A DNA stretch of 64,000 nt, taken from Gamarada debralockiae. Lineage: Eukaryota; Ascomycota; Leotiomycetes; Helotiales; Hyphodiscaceae. The stretch covers positions 21,629-85,628 of the forward strand of contig NXFV01001370.1 in the NCBI GenBank assembly GCA_002803225.1, given 5' to 3'. Under the pieces are notes generated by a model. The model was not told the origin of the DNA. It worked only from the letters and a program-made list of their open reading frames with translations, and made no database searches. Position 1 is the stretch's first letter. Each line of letters opens with the position of its first letter. A program made the position numbers and the translations under genes. Below, piece by piece: positions 35,062 to 45,588 of this stretch.

Positions 35062-35577
35062 GGGAGGTGTTGACGTGAGCCCGTGGGCCAGTGGGTGGTA
35101 AGCGAGGGCGGTGGTATTTAGAAGGAATGTGGCAGCAGGAGTAGTGGAAGAGGGTGAGGTACGGAAGACAGTTGAGTGATGACTGCATCAGCAGAGAGGG
35201 AGCCGTCGGCGACTTTGTCAAATAATTGTTGGGTAGCGTTGAGCGATTCGAGAGGATGGGCGACTGGGTGAGCGAGCTGAACCGCAGTGCCAACAGAAGT
35301 AGTTGATGGAGCATTGCCAACAGTACTGATGAGCTTTGGGGGGCTACCGTTTCTTGCAATCTGTAAGGAACGTGTCAGTTCGAGTGTGTTCCGTTCTTTT
35401 CTCCTGCTGGTATCCGAGAAATCATGAGACATGACTTACTTGCTCAGGTGTTAGCTTGATTGTTGGATGCTTCCCAGAAATAATGAGATCATGGAAATCA
35501 ATGATTTTATTGTATTGATCAAGTTCGTATTGTTCGGCGGCCGTCAACTGACGCTCTTCCTCTTGTCGAGATGCCAT

Positions 35578-37284
35578 CGTCGTTGTGCAGGAGGGTTGCA
35601 AAGGCGATGCAAGAGCAAGAAATGTTGTTGCGAGGAGTAGAAGCCAGAGGAGGCGAGACGTTCAGAAAGAGGCGATGCGAAAGTTTTCAAGAGTGAATAT
35701 TTCCCAAAGCGAACTGTGGCGCGAATCGGAAAGTAAACAGCAGTCTCGCAGCTTGCCTAAGCGAGCCCCTTTTCTCGTTTTGCGAAACGCGATAAAAAGC
35801 GACAGCTGAACCAAACATTTAAGGATGCAAGTCAATCGCCTCGAGGTATTTGAAGATTCTGAGAGTATCTGAGAAAGTTCCTTACCAGTTTTGCAGCGTG
35901 AGAAGAAAGTATTTTTGGAGAAGAGGTCCGAATTAATATTCGCGGGCGAGGAGCGCTTCTGCCGGCCATGACTTGACCATACCGCACTAATGAGAAGATC
36001 TCAATCGCTGTGCCCATTCTAATGATATAAAGAGCTCCTTTGGATAGCACTCCGGTGCCCTTGATACCCCCGATCTTAACTTACTGAAGAGTAACGAGGA
36101 ACTGAAATCTCTGAGTGTCCAGGAGGTTCTGTCAAGCTTCCAATCGTTTATTCAGAATAAACCATTGGTAATTTATGTTCCTTTTATTATAGAGCATTAA
36201 AAAAAAAAGAACGCATCATCGCAATCATAAGTTAAAAGAAAGCCACAGCCACTTCATTTTATTACCAAATCCATCAACTACTCTTGCATCACTGAACTCC
36301 ATATAAAAGCCCACGAAGACCTGCTGTGGCTTATTTCATCAAATTAAAGGAGCAGTTACTTTCAATTCGGATTTCTCACGTTCAGACTGTTGCACGTGTT
36401 CGGCTTCACGATCGACCTTTTTACATGGTTGGCGCACGAACGGGCACTTGAACCTGAGCCACTTTGCTCTGTTTGTTGAAGCAGAATTGCTTATTTGAAT
36501 AGATACGACCCATAACGAGAGGGCGGTTCTAGGGGGTTGGGAGCCGAGTCCATTTTGACTGGCTTGGGGAAGTCATGACTGCAGCATTTCTAGGCTGGCT
36601 TAATGGACGAAAGCAAAAATTTTCTATTATGATTCAAAAGAGAGACAGAGGCAGGTGTGTTGGCGTATTAAGGGGTTTGGCGTCCACAATTCCTCCCCAT
36701 CCTCCTTCGCCCAAGTTGATCGCATCGAGACCCGATTTGCGTTCCTGTCTCTTCAATCCTCGTACATGAGCAGACCGAACGTCAGGAGATGGAAGAAACC
36801 CACGGGAGGTAGTATGACCTGAGCTGTGTCCGAACAGCACTATCAAGAAACTTCTGCCAATAAATTATCAAAGGTGGCAACATCCTCTCCTACAAAGCAG
36901 CTGTCGCACCGCACTTCCAATCTTTGCTACGAATTGAGAATACAACACATCGAACCTTGAAAACATTTCAGCGATAGAGGAGGACGACTGAAGAGGCAGA
37001 TCCAGGCACTCAAGTCACCGAAGCAAAGCTGATGATCGATACGTTCGCTCCACCGCTCAGTCGTTGGCGCGACCACTTCTTAATTCAAGAGAAGCACGTA
37101 AAGAACAATCATTTTTTCCAGTTGCTGAATTCACATATGGGCTTTAAAGCAACCAACTTCGGGAGAATCGTGTGGAGTTGAACTACAGTCTCACAAGCAA
37201 CATGATGCCCAGTTCTTAAAGGGGCTTCAGTTGATGGTACTTTTGTTACGAATTATCTATTCCCATCCTCCAGACTTCAACTAC
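35578..37284. other. Non-coding stretch
   Basis: Upstream flank of the split J-module gene and downstream flank of the dehydrogenase. Short frames only. An A-run lies near 36199. No RNA gene or element end identified. Confidence 0.5.
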
Positions 37285-38183
37285 CTATTTGGCAACATAT
37301 CCATCAACATCAGTGCTGTTGCTAATTTTCTCATACTTCTTGTAGTTCTCGCCATACTGCTGGATCTTTTCGTTGATTGCCTTATACGCATCGGTACCAA
37401 TAACGACTCTCAACGGTGGATCCTTCATGATCGCAAGCTCGTACATAGCCTTAGCACCCTTCGGTGGGTCACCAGCTTGTGTGCCATGTCTCTCACCCAT
37501 AGCCTTCTTCGCATCCATGTGATCGTACGCAGGATGTCTCTTCTCGGGGAAAGACATAGATCGTCCCGCCCAATCCGTTCGGAATCCTCCTGGCTCGACA
37601 CAAGTGAACTTGATACCCCATTCAGGCTTGACCTCCTTGCTGATAGCCTCGGTGAAACCCTCCACAGCCCATTTGCTCGCGCAGTAGATGCTGAAGAACG
37701 GTACACCCCTTTGCCCTCCGATCGATGTGACTTGTTGGATCAATCCTCCAGATGGTTTCTGCTCGCGCATAACCTCCATAGCTTTCTTTGTAACGCGGAG
37801 GAGACCGAAGAAGTTTACGTCCATTTGTGTCTTGATTTGCTCGGGCGTGAGCTCTTCGAAGACTCCTGCGAGTCCGTATCCGGCATTGTTGACCACGACA
37901 TCGATTCGACCGAATTTTTCGACGGCGGCTTCGAAGGAAGCGTTGACTTGGTCTTGGTCGGTAACGTCGAGCATGAGGGGGAGGTAGTTCTGCGATGCCG
38001 TTAGTGGGGGTCTGTAGTGGGGAAGGAGCGAATAAGACTTGCCTTGTCGTTTGTGCCGTTGAACTTGAGCGTCTCTGGCTTGCGTGCTGTAGCAATGGCA
38101 ATATCGCCCCTATCGAGGACCTCCTGCACGAGGTGATTTCCGAAACCTGTTGAGGTACCCGTGATGAAGAAGACGCGAGGCAT
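37285..38183 (-). CDS. Short-chain dehydrogenase/reductase (classical SDR)
   Basis: NAD(P)-dependent oxidoreductase of the classical SDR fold; substrate cannot be told. Exon 1 is 38183-38043, exon 2 is 37989-37285. The intron uses a GC donor (GCAAGT at 38042 to GCAG), phase 0, giving 281 residues. Visible motifs: cofactor glycine motif ITGTSTGFGNHL at about residues 7-18, DVT before the NNAGYG motif, the catalytic Tyr-Lys pair in FFSIYCASKWAVEGF, and the EPGGFRTDWAG segment that follows. No signal peptide or membrane segment, so probably cytosolic. A long frame on the opposite strand (37231-38004) is a shadow. The gene stands alone between repeats and the cyclase pseudogene. Confidence 0.9.
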
Positions 38184-39256
38184 GATTGTTGATGTTTGAT
38201 GTGTTGATTGATGTTACTGATTCAGAGTTGCTCTCGCTGCAGGTATATATGTGCGACTCTGCGGGGTTATCGAACTTAAGACGGACTTAAAGGTGGATTG
38301 CAAAGTAACAGGGAACGGGAGGCTGTTGATATACTTATTTGGGGCAATGCTACACTTGTGGAATTCCATAAAAGAAACCCCAATGGTACTTCAACCACGT
38401 CACAGACTGCCATCATTGAGCATCCGGGGCCTCGACCATGCAAGATCTAAAGTTCCGAAACCTCTTCGAGTGTACTTACTGTTCTCTATTAAGAAGGTTT
38501 GAGAGGTTATACCCGACCTAATGCTTCAATCGAGATGTTGGAAGCTCGGAGGTCAAGCTTCACCGCTTTCATGCACAACTGGCAGAATATTTCCCAATAA
38601 ATCTTCTCTAACAAACTATGGAATTAAATGACGGACGGTGATCTATGTGGTATCATAATACCTGGATTGTGCGTAGCACAGCTCCTGCAGCATTTCTCGC
38701 CACACTATCCGCGAAGCCTCATACAGCCCCCAACTTCTGCAGCCGTCAGCAGACTGCAGCTCCAATCTCCAGAATAACTCCAACAATGGATTTCTCTAAT
38801 ATTTTCCGTTCAAACATACAAGCTTCTGAATTGAAGCACCAAAGAATTGCTCAAAACAAGAGCCGCGCGGTTCCTGTTTGGCGGAGAGGAAAGTGCAACT
38901 CGCCTCGGATGTTCTCCAAACGCAAACGCGGGCAAGAACCGTCACCTTCAAGCCCATCGCCACGCCATTGACAGAAGAGCTTCTTGTCAGTCTGTCTCAA
39001 AAGAGAGGACATCCAATCACCTCTTACGAAAGCAAATTGCCATCCGACGATGTCACAGCTAAATCCCTAGCTTTCCAGCCTTTTCGTTGATCGACCCCGC
39101 AATGAGGGTTTGAGAAACCAGGTTTAACAATTTTGATGGGACCACGAATATTTAAAGCCCATCATACCACAATTGAACTGAGTCTAGAAAGTTTCCAAAC
39201 TGTCTCATTATTTTCTTGCTATTATTCCAAGTTGAAGGCACAAAAGATATTTCAAA
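38184..39256. other. Intergenic; short frames of uncertain meaning
   Basis: Three overlapping plus-strand frames at 38645-39090 could be pieces of one shifted reading frame (ITPTMDFSNIFRSNIQASEL, then VTFKPIATPLTEELLVSLSQ), but I recognise no family. Otherwise promoter regions. Confidence 0.35.
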
Positions 39257-39813
39257 ATGAAGGTTCAAGATCTCCCCGACTTCAGAGCATCCCCTCCGTC
39301 CACGATATGCCCCATGGCACAGCTTGGGGATTGTGGGACAAGAACGGAGAGCGAGATAACTGCGGTTCTCTGAATATTTGGACTCCCCAAATCGTCAAGG
39401 AAGCTCAGAAAGAGATACGCACCGGACAAAGTATTGCGCTTAACTCTACCCCTCCCCTCCAACTCAGAATCCTCAACTAACATTCTCAAAGCTGGGCAAT
39501 GGAATGTGTTCACGAGCCTGGTTTTGGACGAGAGGAACTCACTCACACCTTCAACGATCTCGGACCATTGGACTTCGTTTCCTTCGGCGATATCATCCAC
39601 ATCAACCAACAAGCTCGCAGTCAATGGGATAGGTTCCGTCACTGGGGACATCAAGAAGCAGAGCTCTATTATAATGGTCTGAAGCACGAGATAACGGACC
39701 CAAAACACTTCGAGAAGAACGGGATCCACAACTGGACTAAGCGCGGAGGAATCGTCAGATGCGCTGTCGCGTCCGTAATCAACTTATTAGCTTTTTGTCG
39801 ACGACGAGTGCTT
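39257..39813 (+). pseudogene. Cyclase-family (PF04199) metal-dependent hydrolase, truncated and shifted
   Basis: The fragments match the N-terminal half of fungal putative cyclases: MKVQDLPDF; in the next frame SIPSVHDMPHGTAWGLWDK, LNIWTPQIVKEAQKEIRTGQ, SIALN; then WAMECVHEPGFGREELTHTF, DIIHINQQARSQWDRFRHWG, EAELYYNGLK and IHNWTKRGGIVR. The HxGTHxDxPxH-type metal region is represented only by the degenerate QARSQWDRFRHWGHQ block. Lesions: a one-base shift after DLPDF, loss of the GT at the expected intron donor after SIALN (CT instead), and abrupt loss of similarity after GGIVR, about half the normal length of some 330 residues. Confidence 0.75.
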
Positions 39814-40102
39814 TGATTCCTGACTTCGATTAGAGCAGGAACAGAGAATGTGATACTGAGAAAGAAATGGGGCTTAGCCATATCCTGCTTGGCTCTCATT
39901 GGCTGTTCTATACGACAAGCGAGCTCATGCAACAGCGATTTGCGGCACGGCGTGTCAGCGTTCACATAAGCTTAATATCGAACTTCCAGCCCTCCGTCCT
40001 GGACTGCTTGTTCTTTTGGACATCGGAGCCTCTTCTGATCCCACTTATCCGCGCACCTGAGTTGCTGAATATACGAGACCCGAGAAAGTCAGCCCAACGA
40101 CA

Positions 40103-41681
40103 ATGTCTCCACCTGAGCCGCGGAGAGTACGGGCAAAAAAGCCCAAAACGAAGACCGGTTGCAAGACCTGCAAGTACGTGCCGAATCCTCATTTTCTTTT
40201 GGTGCTTGGCCCTGGCCGACAACCACTGCACTCATATTGTTCCAGGCTAACGCATTAGTAGAATGCGGAGAGTTAAGTGCGACGAAGGGAAACCGTCGTG
40301 CAAGAGGTGCCTCAAGTTTGGGGTTGACTGTGATGGTTATGACTCCAATTTCAAAGGATCAAAGCTTCCAGAGCGACCTCTTGTTAGGGATATTGTCCCT
40401 CGAACAAGTAATGGTACTCCCTTGCTCGCGCCTTCGATGGTGAGGCTTCCTTTCGCCACCTTCTTCCAGGACGGCCGAGAATATATGTATTTTCTCAATT
40501 ACCAAGAAGAAGCATCTCTGGAGCTTTCTGGCCCGTTCGACGCAAGGTTGTGGAATCGTGTGGTCCTTCAAGCTTGCCATAATGAGCCTTCCCTGTGCCG
40601 GCTGACTGCCGCGATTGGGGCCCTGAACAGAGCTTCGAGGCTGCGAGATTCTGGTTTCTACGAGGAAGAAGCTTGTTTGCATGAGAAATATGCACTCAGA
40701 GAGTACGGCCGAGCTCTGAAAGGCATCCAAGGAATGATCTCTGACCCCCACCGTCGAGATACCGCGAGAATAGCCCTGATTGCTTCGTTACTGATATTCT
40801 GTTTTGAAAATTTGCAAGGAGATTTTGACTTGGCGATCGCGCATATGGAGAGCGCGCTTCATTTGATGAACACACAGCTCTCTCAAGCCAGTCGTCAGTA
40901 TAAGCATCTGCAAAATGCCTCACCAACTCCATCGTTGGAGGATGATCTTGTGACAGCATTTGTGCGTATGGACAGTCATTTACTGTCGAGAACCGATAAC
41001 TCGGACACCAGATATGCGGGTTCGGAAGTCGTCAGGAACAGCATACTGGATATAAACTATGCCGCAGACGCCTACGATGTTCCATACAGATTCACCACGA
41101 TAAACCAGGCAAGAAGCTACCTGGAGCATATACAATTCCGCGCACTCCCCAGCCTCGCCCACGAGTTCAGCGTTCAGATCAGCGATAATCCCGATACGAT
41201 CAGTGAAACCGCAAAGAATTTGTGTATATCCCATTCCGAACAATTTAATCAATGGCGCTCAGCATTCGCACCTTTATACGCAGAAGCTTGCAAAACGGGA
41301 AGCGGCAAAGACTTCGTCGCGGCTGCCACGCTTCGAATTTCGGGTTTGTCGACTGAGATCACAGCACAACGGTTGGCTATCCGAGGACAGGTTGCTACAG
41401 ATCTCTATGAGTATGAATCTCGCGAAATTATTAACTTGAGTCGGCTGGTCATCGCTGATCCGAGTTTTCGAAAGAGCTTTGTGTTCGATTGTGGGATTGT
41501 ACCTGGTTTATTTATTGTTACTGTTATTTGCGAAAATTTGGGCCTACGGAAAGAAGCATTGCAAGTTCTGAAAACAACTGTGCCAAGGAGAGAGGGAACT
41601 TGGGATAGCACGACTCTCGTAACGGTGGCAGAACAGGTTTTGCAAATGGCGGAAGGTGGTGGCTTGGGAGGAATGGTTTGA
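40103..41681 (+). CDS. Zn2Cys6 transcription factor
   Basis: Exon 1 40103-40173 and exon 2 40262-41681, with an 88-base intron (GTACGT to TAG, CTAAC branch) splitting the Lys codon inside the zinc cluster: KTGCKTCK, then MRRVKCDEGKPSCKRC and CDGY. That is the full C-x2-C-x6-C-x5-C-x2-C-x6-C cluster (residues about 20-47), preceded by a basic stretch. The product is 496 residues. The rest is the helical fungal regulator region (RVVLQACHNEPSLCRLTAAI, LIASLLIFCFENLQGDFDLA), the layout of DUF3468-type fungal-specific transcription factors. It probably regulates local metabolic genes; the neighbours (cyclase, MFS, P450) are suggestive, but two of them are broken. Confidence 0.9.
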
Positions 41682-42083
41682 TGGCGATCAGGGAGATCAG
41701 CCGCAGGTTCAGGAGAAATCTTTCCCCGCATCACCGCAAAGTCGGGACCTTCTGCGCACTCAGTACACAACAGCCTCTCGGAAGATCCCTTTTATGTTGC
41801 ACTGATGATCAATATTACCGAACTTTCCCCTGCCACGACTTCAAATTCAACCGTTGGCCTAGCTTGTACGACCACCTGACCTCGTGTTGCGAGTTTTGCA
41901 TAAGCTCAACGACTTTTCTTCTGACTTCTATCTGAGACCTTGAAGCATAAATACGCATCAACGTGCTTGAATAAGGAGTTTCTGTTCAGTTACTATAAAA
42001 GACCATTTTCAATCAAGTTCCCTCCAATGTGGCACAGGACGGGATAATCTTCTCGAACCAACGCTCTATTCTATAATCGCAAT
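41682..42083. other. Intergenic, promoter of the small secreted protein
   Basis: No gene seen. Holds the terminator side of the Zn2Cys6 gene and the upstream region of the cysteine-rich secreted protein. Confidence 0.4.
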
Positions 42084-42539
42084 ATGATGCTCCTCGTCCT
42101 CATCACCATCGTTGCAATGGTGACAGTGATTGACGCCGCCTTCAGTTGCCCAAGCCCAGACATCGGAGCGTGTTGCGAAGCCTACGATCCCGGCGACCAG
42201 CTTGGCTACGAATGTTAGTTCCTCCTCCTTTCTACCTCTCCTGCATTGCATCCGCTTCTTCATACTTACCTGTCCTATAATATCAAAAACAAAACTAATA
42301 GTCGAGAAACAGGTGAAGAGACCACCCATCCCATACTTGGAAGCAATACCACGTGGTCATGCGACAACGATGTTGACACATTCTCTGAGTGCTGTAAGAA
42401 CCCAAGTGTAAGTCTGCTCCAGTTTGAAGCTTTTTCTACTTTTGACAAAAGAATAATTTGAGATGGGGATAAGGCTGATGATGAACAGCCGTCGAGCGCG
42501 TCACCATGGCCGAGTTGCACTCCGGGCAAGATCGCTTGA
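42084..42539 (+). CDS. Small secreted protein with hydrophobin-like eight-cysteine pattern
   Basis: Three exons (42084-42213, 42313-42407, 42489-42539), with introns GTTAGT...AAACAG and GTAAGT...AACAG, are in phase and give 91 residues. A signal peptide (MMLLVLITIVAMVTVIDA) is followed by eight cysteines spaced C-x7-CC-x12-C-x15-C-x9-CC-x13-C. The two CC pairs in positions 2-3 and 6-7 are the signature of hydrophobins, and the spacing is close to class II (about C-x9-CC-x11-C-x16-C-x8-CC-x10-C). The mature part is less hydrophobic than known hydrophobins, with acidic loops and one N-glycosylation site (NTT), so it might instead be an effector-like secreted protein. If a hydrophobin, it would coat the hyphal surface. 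No frame in the simple six-frame view covers it whole. Confidence 0.7.
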
Positions 42540-42895
42540 ATGGAAGGAGGGAAGCAGGAGAGGATTTTGAAAGGGGGCTGGCAACTTGGAGGATTGAAGT
42601 TCGAGGGATGCTATCAAATACTTTTACATTATAAAAGCACTAGATTTCCGTCTCGTGAGAAATGAAAAGGCGGTGCCACGCGGGCCTTCCTTCCTGGAAT
42701 TTGTGTAAAATTTGAACTTCGTAGGTACTGTACGTTCCTGTCTGCAGAGCGGCTCCTGTCCCACAGACAACTTTCACACACTCCATCGGGCATCCATAAA
42801 TCCTCTATCAAGTCCCGACTGTCATACCGAACCAGCCCTAGTCAGCTATCAATATTCCAGATAAGGTGCGGAAAACCGCCTTGTTCGGCACACCT

Positions 42896-43180
42896 TCAAG
42901 CCAACGACTGGCCGTCGATCAAACCTACGTATCCAAAAATGGCCATAATAGTATCGACTGCGGCATGTTTTTTCTGCCAATAGAACGTGAAAAGTGCTAG
43001 TCCTATGGCCGTAATACGTGCTGAACTCACGATCATGATGGATTGAGCTGGTTTGGAAATGGCAATGCGCTGTGGGAGACCGAATTCTAGTATGGCGTAC
43101 TCGGCGTTGAAGAATGGCATCAGTCCACCAAAGGTCGTGGCTGTAGCGACCAGAAGCGGGGGAACGTGCCCGAAGGCTAA
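42896..43180 (-). pseudogene. DUF4267-like membrane protein fragment
   Basis: Read on the minus strand: LAFGHVPPLLVATATTFGGL, PFFNAEYAILEFGLPQRIA, ARITAIGLALFTFYWQKKHA, AVDTIMAIFGYVGLIDG and a stop. This is the order of the small four-helix DUF4267 membrane proteins of fungi and bacteria (AEYAIxxFGLP, then a helix, then AVDTIM, then VDG). No ATG opens this frame; a 36-base intron-like segment (GTACGA to TTTAG) precedes it, but the upstream sequence does not give a convincing first exon. Either a short gene with an exon I cannot place, or a truncated copy. Confidence 0.5.
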
Positions 43181-43832
43181 AGTTTGCGAACATTGTGATT
43201 AAGATATCGTACCTGTGGATTGTCAAGTAGTTCTCGCTTTGCGACCAGGGATGACGGACGCGGTAGTGAAAGCTGAAAAAGGATGGCGCTATTCGGCACG
43301 GAAAGGACCGGAAGATTTACAGAGTTGAGAATGATACTGGGGCCGAAAGATGACCATTAATGATATCTTTAGATACTCGTAGACTATAGAAAGAGACCTC
43401 TAATCCCGAGATCCATCATGAGTGAGATTGTTCTCATCTGCGATTCCCCTTTCAAGCAAATATTTAGCGTGTTTTGGGATGCGATATGCCCTAGCCGAAA
43501 CGAGACAGGGCTTGTTCAGGGCCATGTCTCCGTCAACTATTGAAGGTAACGTCCGCGGGAACAGCAGCGTGCAAATATGGGCAAATACCTTATTCCCGAA
43601 AATTCCGAGTGGCGAGCTTCATTTCACTCCCACACGAGCGACGCAAGTGCCGAATTGCTTGTATAGGATCACGATTTTTGTAGGTCAGAGCGAGATGTGC
43701 GGAGCTTGACTTGATTTGCCTTTGAACAATGGCAGTGTATAAACCATGATTTCTTCAATTGTCGTGAGGGCTCATTATTGTCCCCTCAGTTTGATACCCA
43801 CTCAGTGTTTTATTCTTTTCGACACCAGCATC
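43181..43832. other. Intergenic, nothing recognised
   Basis: Short frames on the plus strand at 43422-43709 lack domain features. Includes the region upstream of the broken transporter. Confidence 0.4.
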
Positions 43833-45588
43833 ATGGCCCATCCGTCACCGGAAAACGAAGCGCAAAAATCTGCCATTCTGCCTCGAGCTGAACAGTCAAG
43901 GCCTGTTCCGCCATTTCAAGAAAAAGACCCAAATGTTGTGGGCTGGGATATCAACGATACAGAGAATCATGCGAATTGGTGTCGGAATCGAAAGTGGGCC
44001 ATTAGTCTCTGTATGGGCTTGATGACCTTTGCACTTTTGCCAGCAGTATTCAGCACAGCAACGGTGGCTACTTATTTGGCGTTTCTACTGAAGCGATGAC
44101 CTTGGGGGTCAGCATTTATGTGCTGGTAAGACAAATACCACTCGTGATTGTGAACAAAGCTGACGGCCGTGGAGGGTTTTGCATTTGGTCCTACGATATG
44201 GGGGCCATTGAGTGAACTTTATGGTCGACGAGTGAATATGCGATATTTGCGATCTCCCAAGTACCGGTCGCTGTTGCACAGAACCTTGAGACTTTATTCG
44301 CCTGCCGCTTCTTTGGAGGAGTCTTTGAAGCTGCACCTTTGGCAATTGTAGGAGGAGCTATGGCTGACATATGGGATCTTGTCGATCGTGGAGTTGCAGT
44401 ACGATAACATCCCACACGTTGAAAGAACCGCTGACACTTTAGATTTGTTAGTTTGCAGGAGCAACCTTCGTCGGCCCGGCGGCTGGTCCGATCATCGGTG
44501 GTTTCATTACACAGAGTCACCTGGGCTGGCGATGGACTGCACATATCACCATGATTATGGCAGCATTATTTGGCACAATTGGCCCGATCATCATTCCTGA
44601 AACTTACGTTCCGAAATTGCTACGATTGAAAGCTGCTGGACTTCGTCGCGAATCAAGAAATTGGGCTTTACATGCCAAGGTTGAGGAGTCCACTGTTGAC
44701 CTCCAAGGCATTGCAACAAAATATCCCTTTCGACCATATCGTGAGACCTATACCTTTTCGGCGTATCGAAGGCTGCCCCTGATTCGCTCTAGGAATGCTG
44801 GCCTTCGAGCCTATCTTGATACTGCTCACTGCATACATGGCTTTGGTCTATGGGGTACATTCGATGCATCATCGTCGCAGAAGTCACGCTAAAAACTCCG
44901 CAGATTCTATAACTATTCTTCGAAGCGATATCCTATCAGTTTCCAAGAAAGCCGTGGGTTGACGGAAGGATTGGGCGCCCTGCCATTCTTGGGATACAAT
45001 TGGAGTCTTCGCAGGCTGTGGCATAATAGCATACATCACGAAAATAAGGTTCAGAAGGAAGTTTTTGGAGCACGGTCGAGTGGTCCCAGAGGAGCACCTT
45101 CCGCTGATGAGTGCGATTTCTCAGTTTCCCACTTACGATTAGTGACTGACTGTGTTGTATAGTAATCGGGTCATTTCTATTACCAATCGGCCTCTTCTGG
45201 TTTGCATGGACTTCGGATCCGAAGATTCATTGGGCACCGTCTATCATTGCTGGAGTCCCTTTGGATGCAGGTGTCATCATGATTTTTATGCAATGCCTGA
45301 ACTACATCATTGATGTCTTCAAAGTCAACGCGCCATTTCAGCCAACATCTTAGTCCGATCAGTTATTTACGGGGCATTTCCTCTTTTTGCTTCAGTCATG
45401 TACCACCACCTAGGCGTCGCGTGGGCTACTAGTTTATTGGGATTCCTTACTGTGGCGATGCTTCCGGTGCCAATACTTTTCTTTACTTATGGCGAGAGAA
45501 TAAGGAAGCTTAGTCGAAGGACTAGTTCTCCTTCCCCCGCGTTCTACCCGACGAACGATGAATACTTCAGTTGCTATTGCTTAGAGTA
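43833..45588 (+). pseudogene. MFS drug:H+ antiporter-type transporter, several frameshifts
   Basis: The pieces in order on the plus strand make a DHA1-type major facilitator: NVVGWDINDTENHANW, RKWAISLCMGLMTFALLP, a frame change inside the first helices to STEAMTLGVSIYVL, an intron near 44131, FAFGPTIWGPLSELYGRR (the loop 2-3 motif), GATFVGPAAGPIIGGFIT, HLGWRWTAHITMIMAALFGT, the loop segment ETYVPKLLRLKAAGLRR, then further frame changes to LAFLTAYMALVYGV-like, LTEGLGALPFLG, LPIGLFWFAWTSD, APSIIAGVPL, MYHHLGVAWATSLLGFLTV and a stop. At least four shifts lie between the blocks, so no functional carrier can be made. Full length would be about 530 residues, related to polyamine or multidrug exporters. 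Confidence 0.8.

Larger units (their letters stand above)
29339..35577 (-). pseudogene. Gene with two J-like modules, split by a hAT transposon
   Basis: The 5' part lies at 35577-35054: MASRQEEERQLTAAEQYELD, then IIDFHDLIISGKHPTIKL, an intron (GTAAGT donor after PEQ, acceptor TTACAG), and NATQQLFDKVADGSLSADAV. The 3' part lies at 30180-29339: SRDYYQELGISRDASK, REAYDILSNDYLRHIYDD, then ERDYYKDLGVDPAVAANSI and, after an imperfect intron, AEKAHAVLSDPDLRQKYD. The last four read like two J-domain (DnaJ-like) modules, but I see no HPD motif in either. The halves meet exactly when the transposon and one 8-base duplication are removed. Besides the insertion, the frame shifts upstream of the insertion (PHPLP... 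into NTSRTK) and a TAG follows EEVTPT, so the gene decayed as well. Function unknown. Confidence 0.7.

Noticed and set aside
37231..38004. Plus-strand 257-codon open frame opposite the dehydrogenase
   Set aside because: It is the complement of a gene with all SDR motifs; its own translation has no domain and arises from codon bias.
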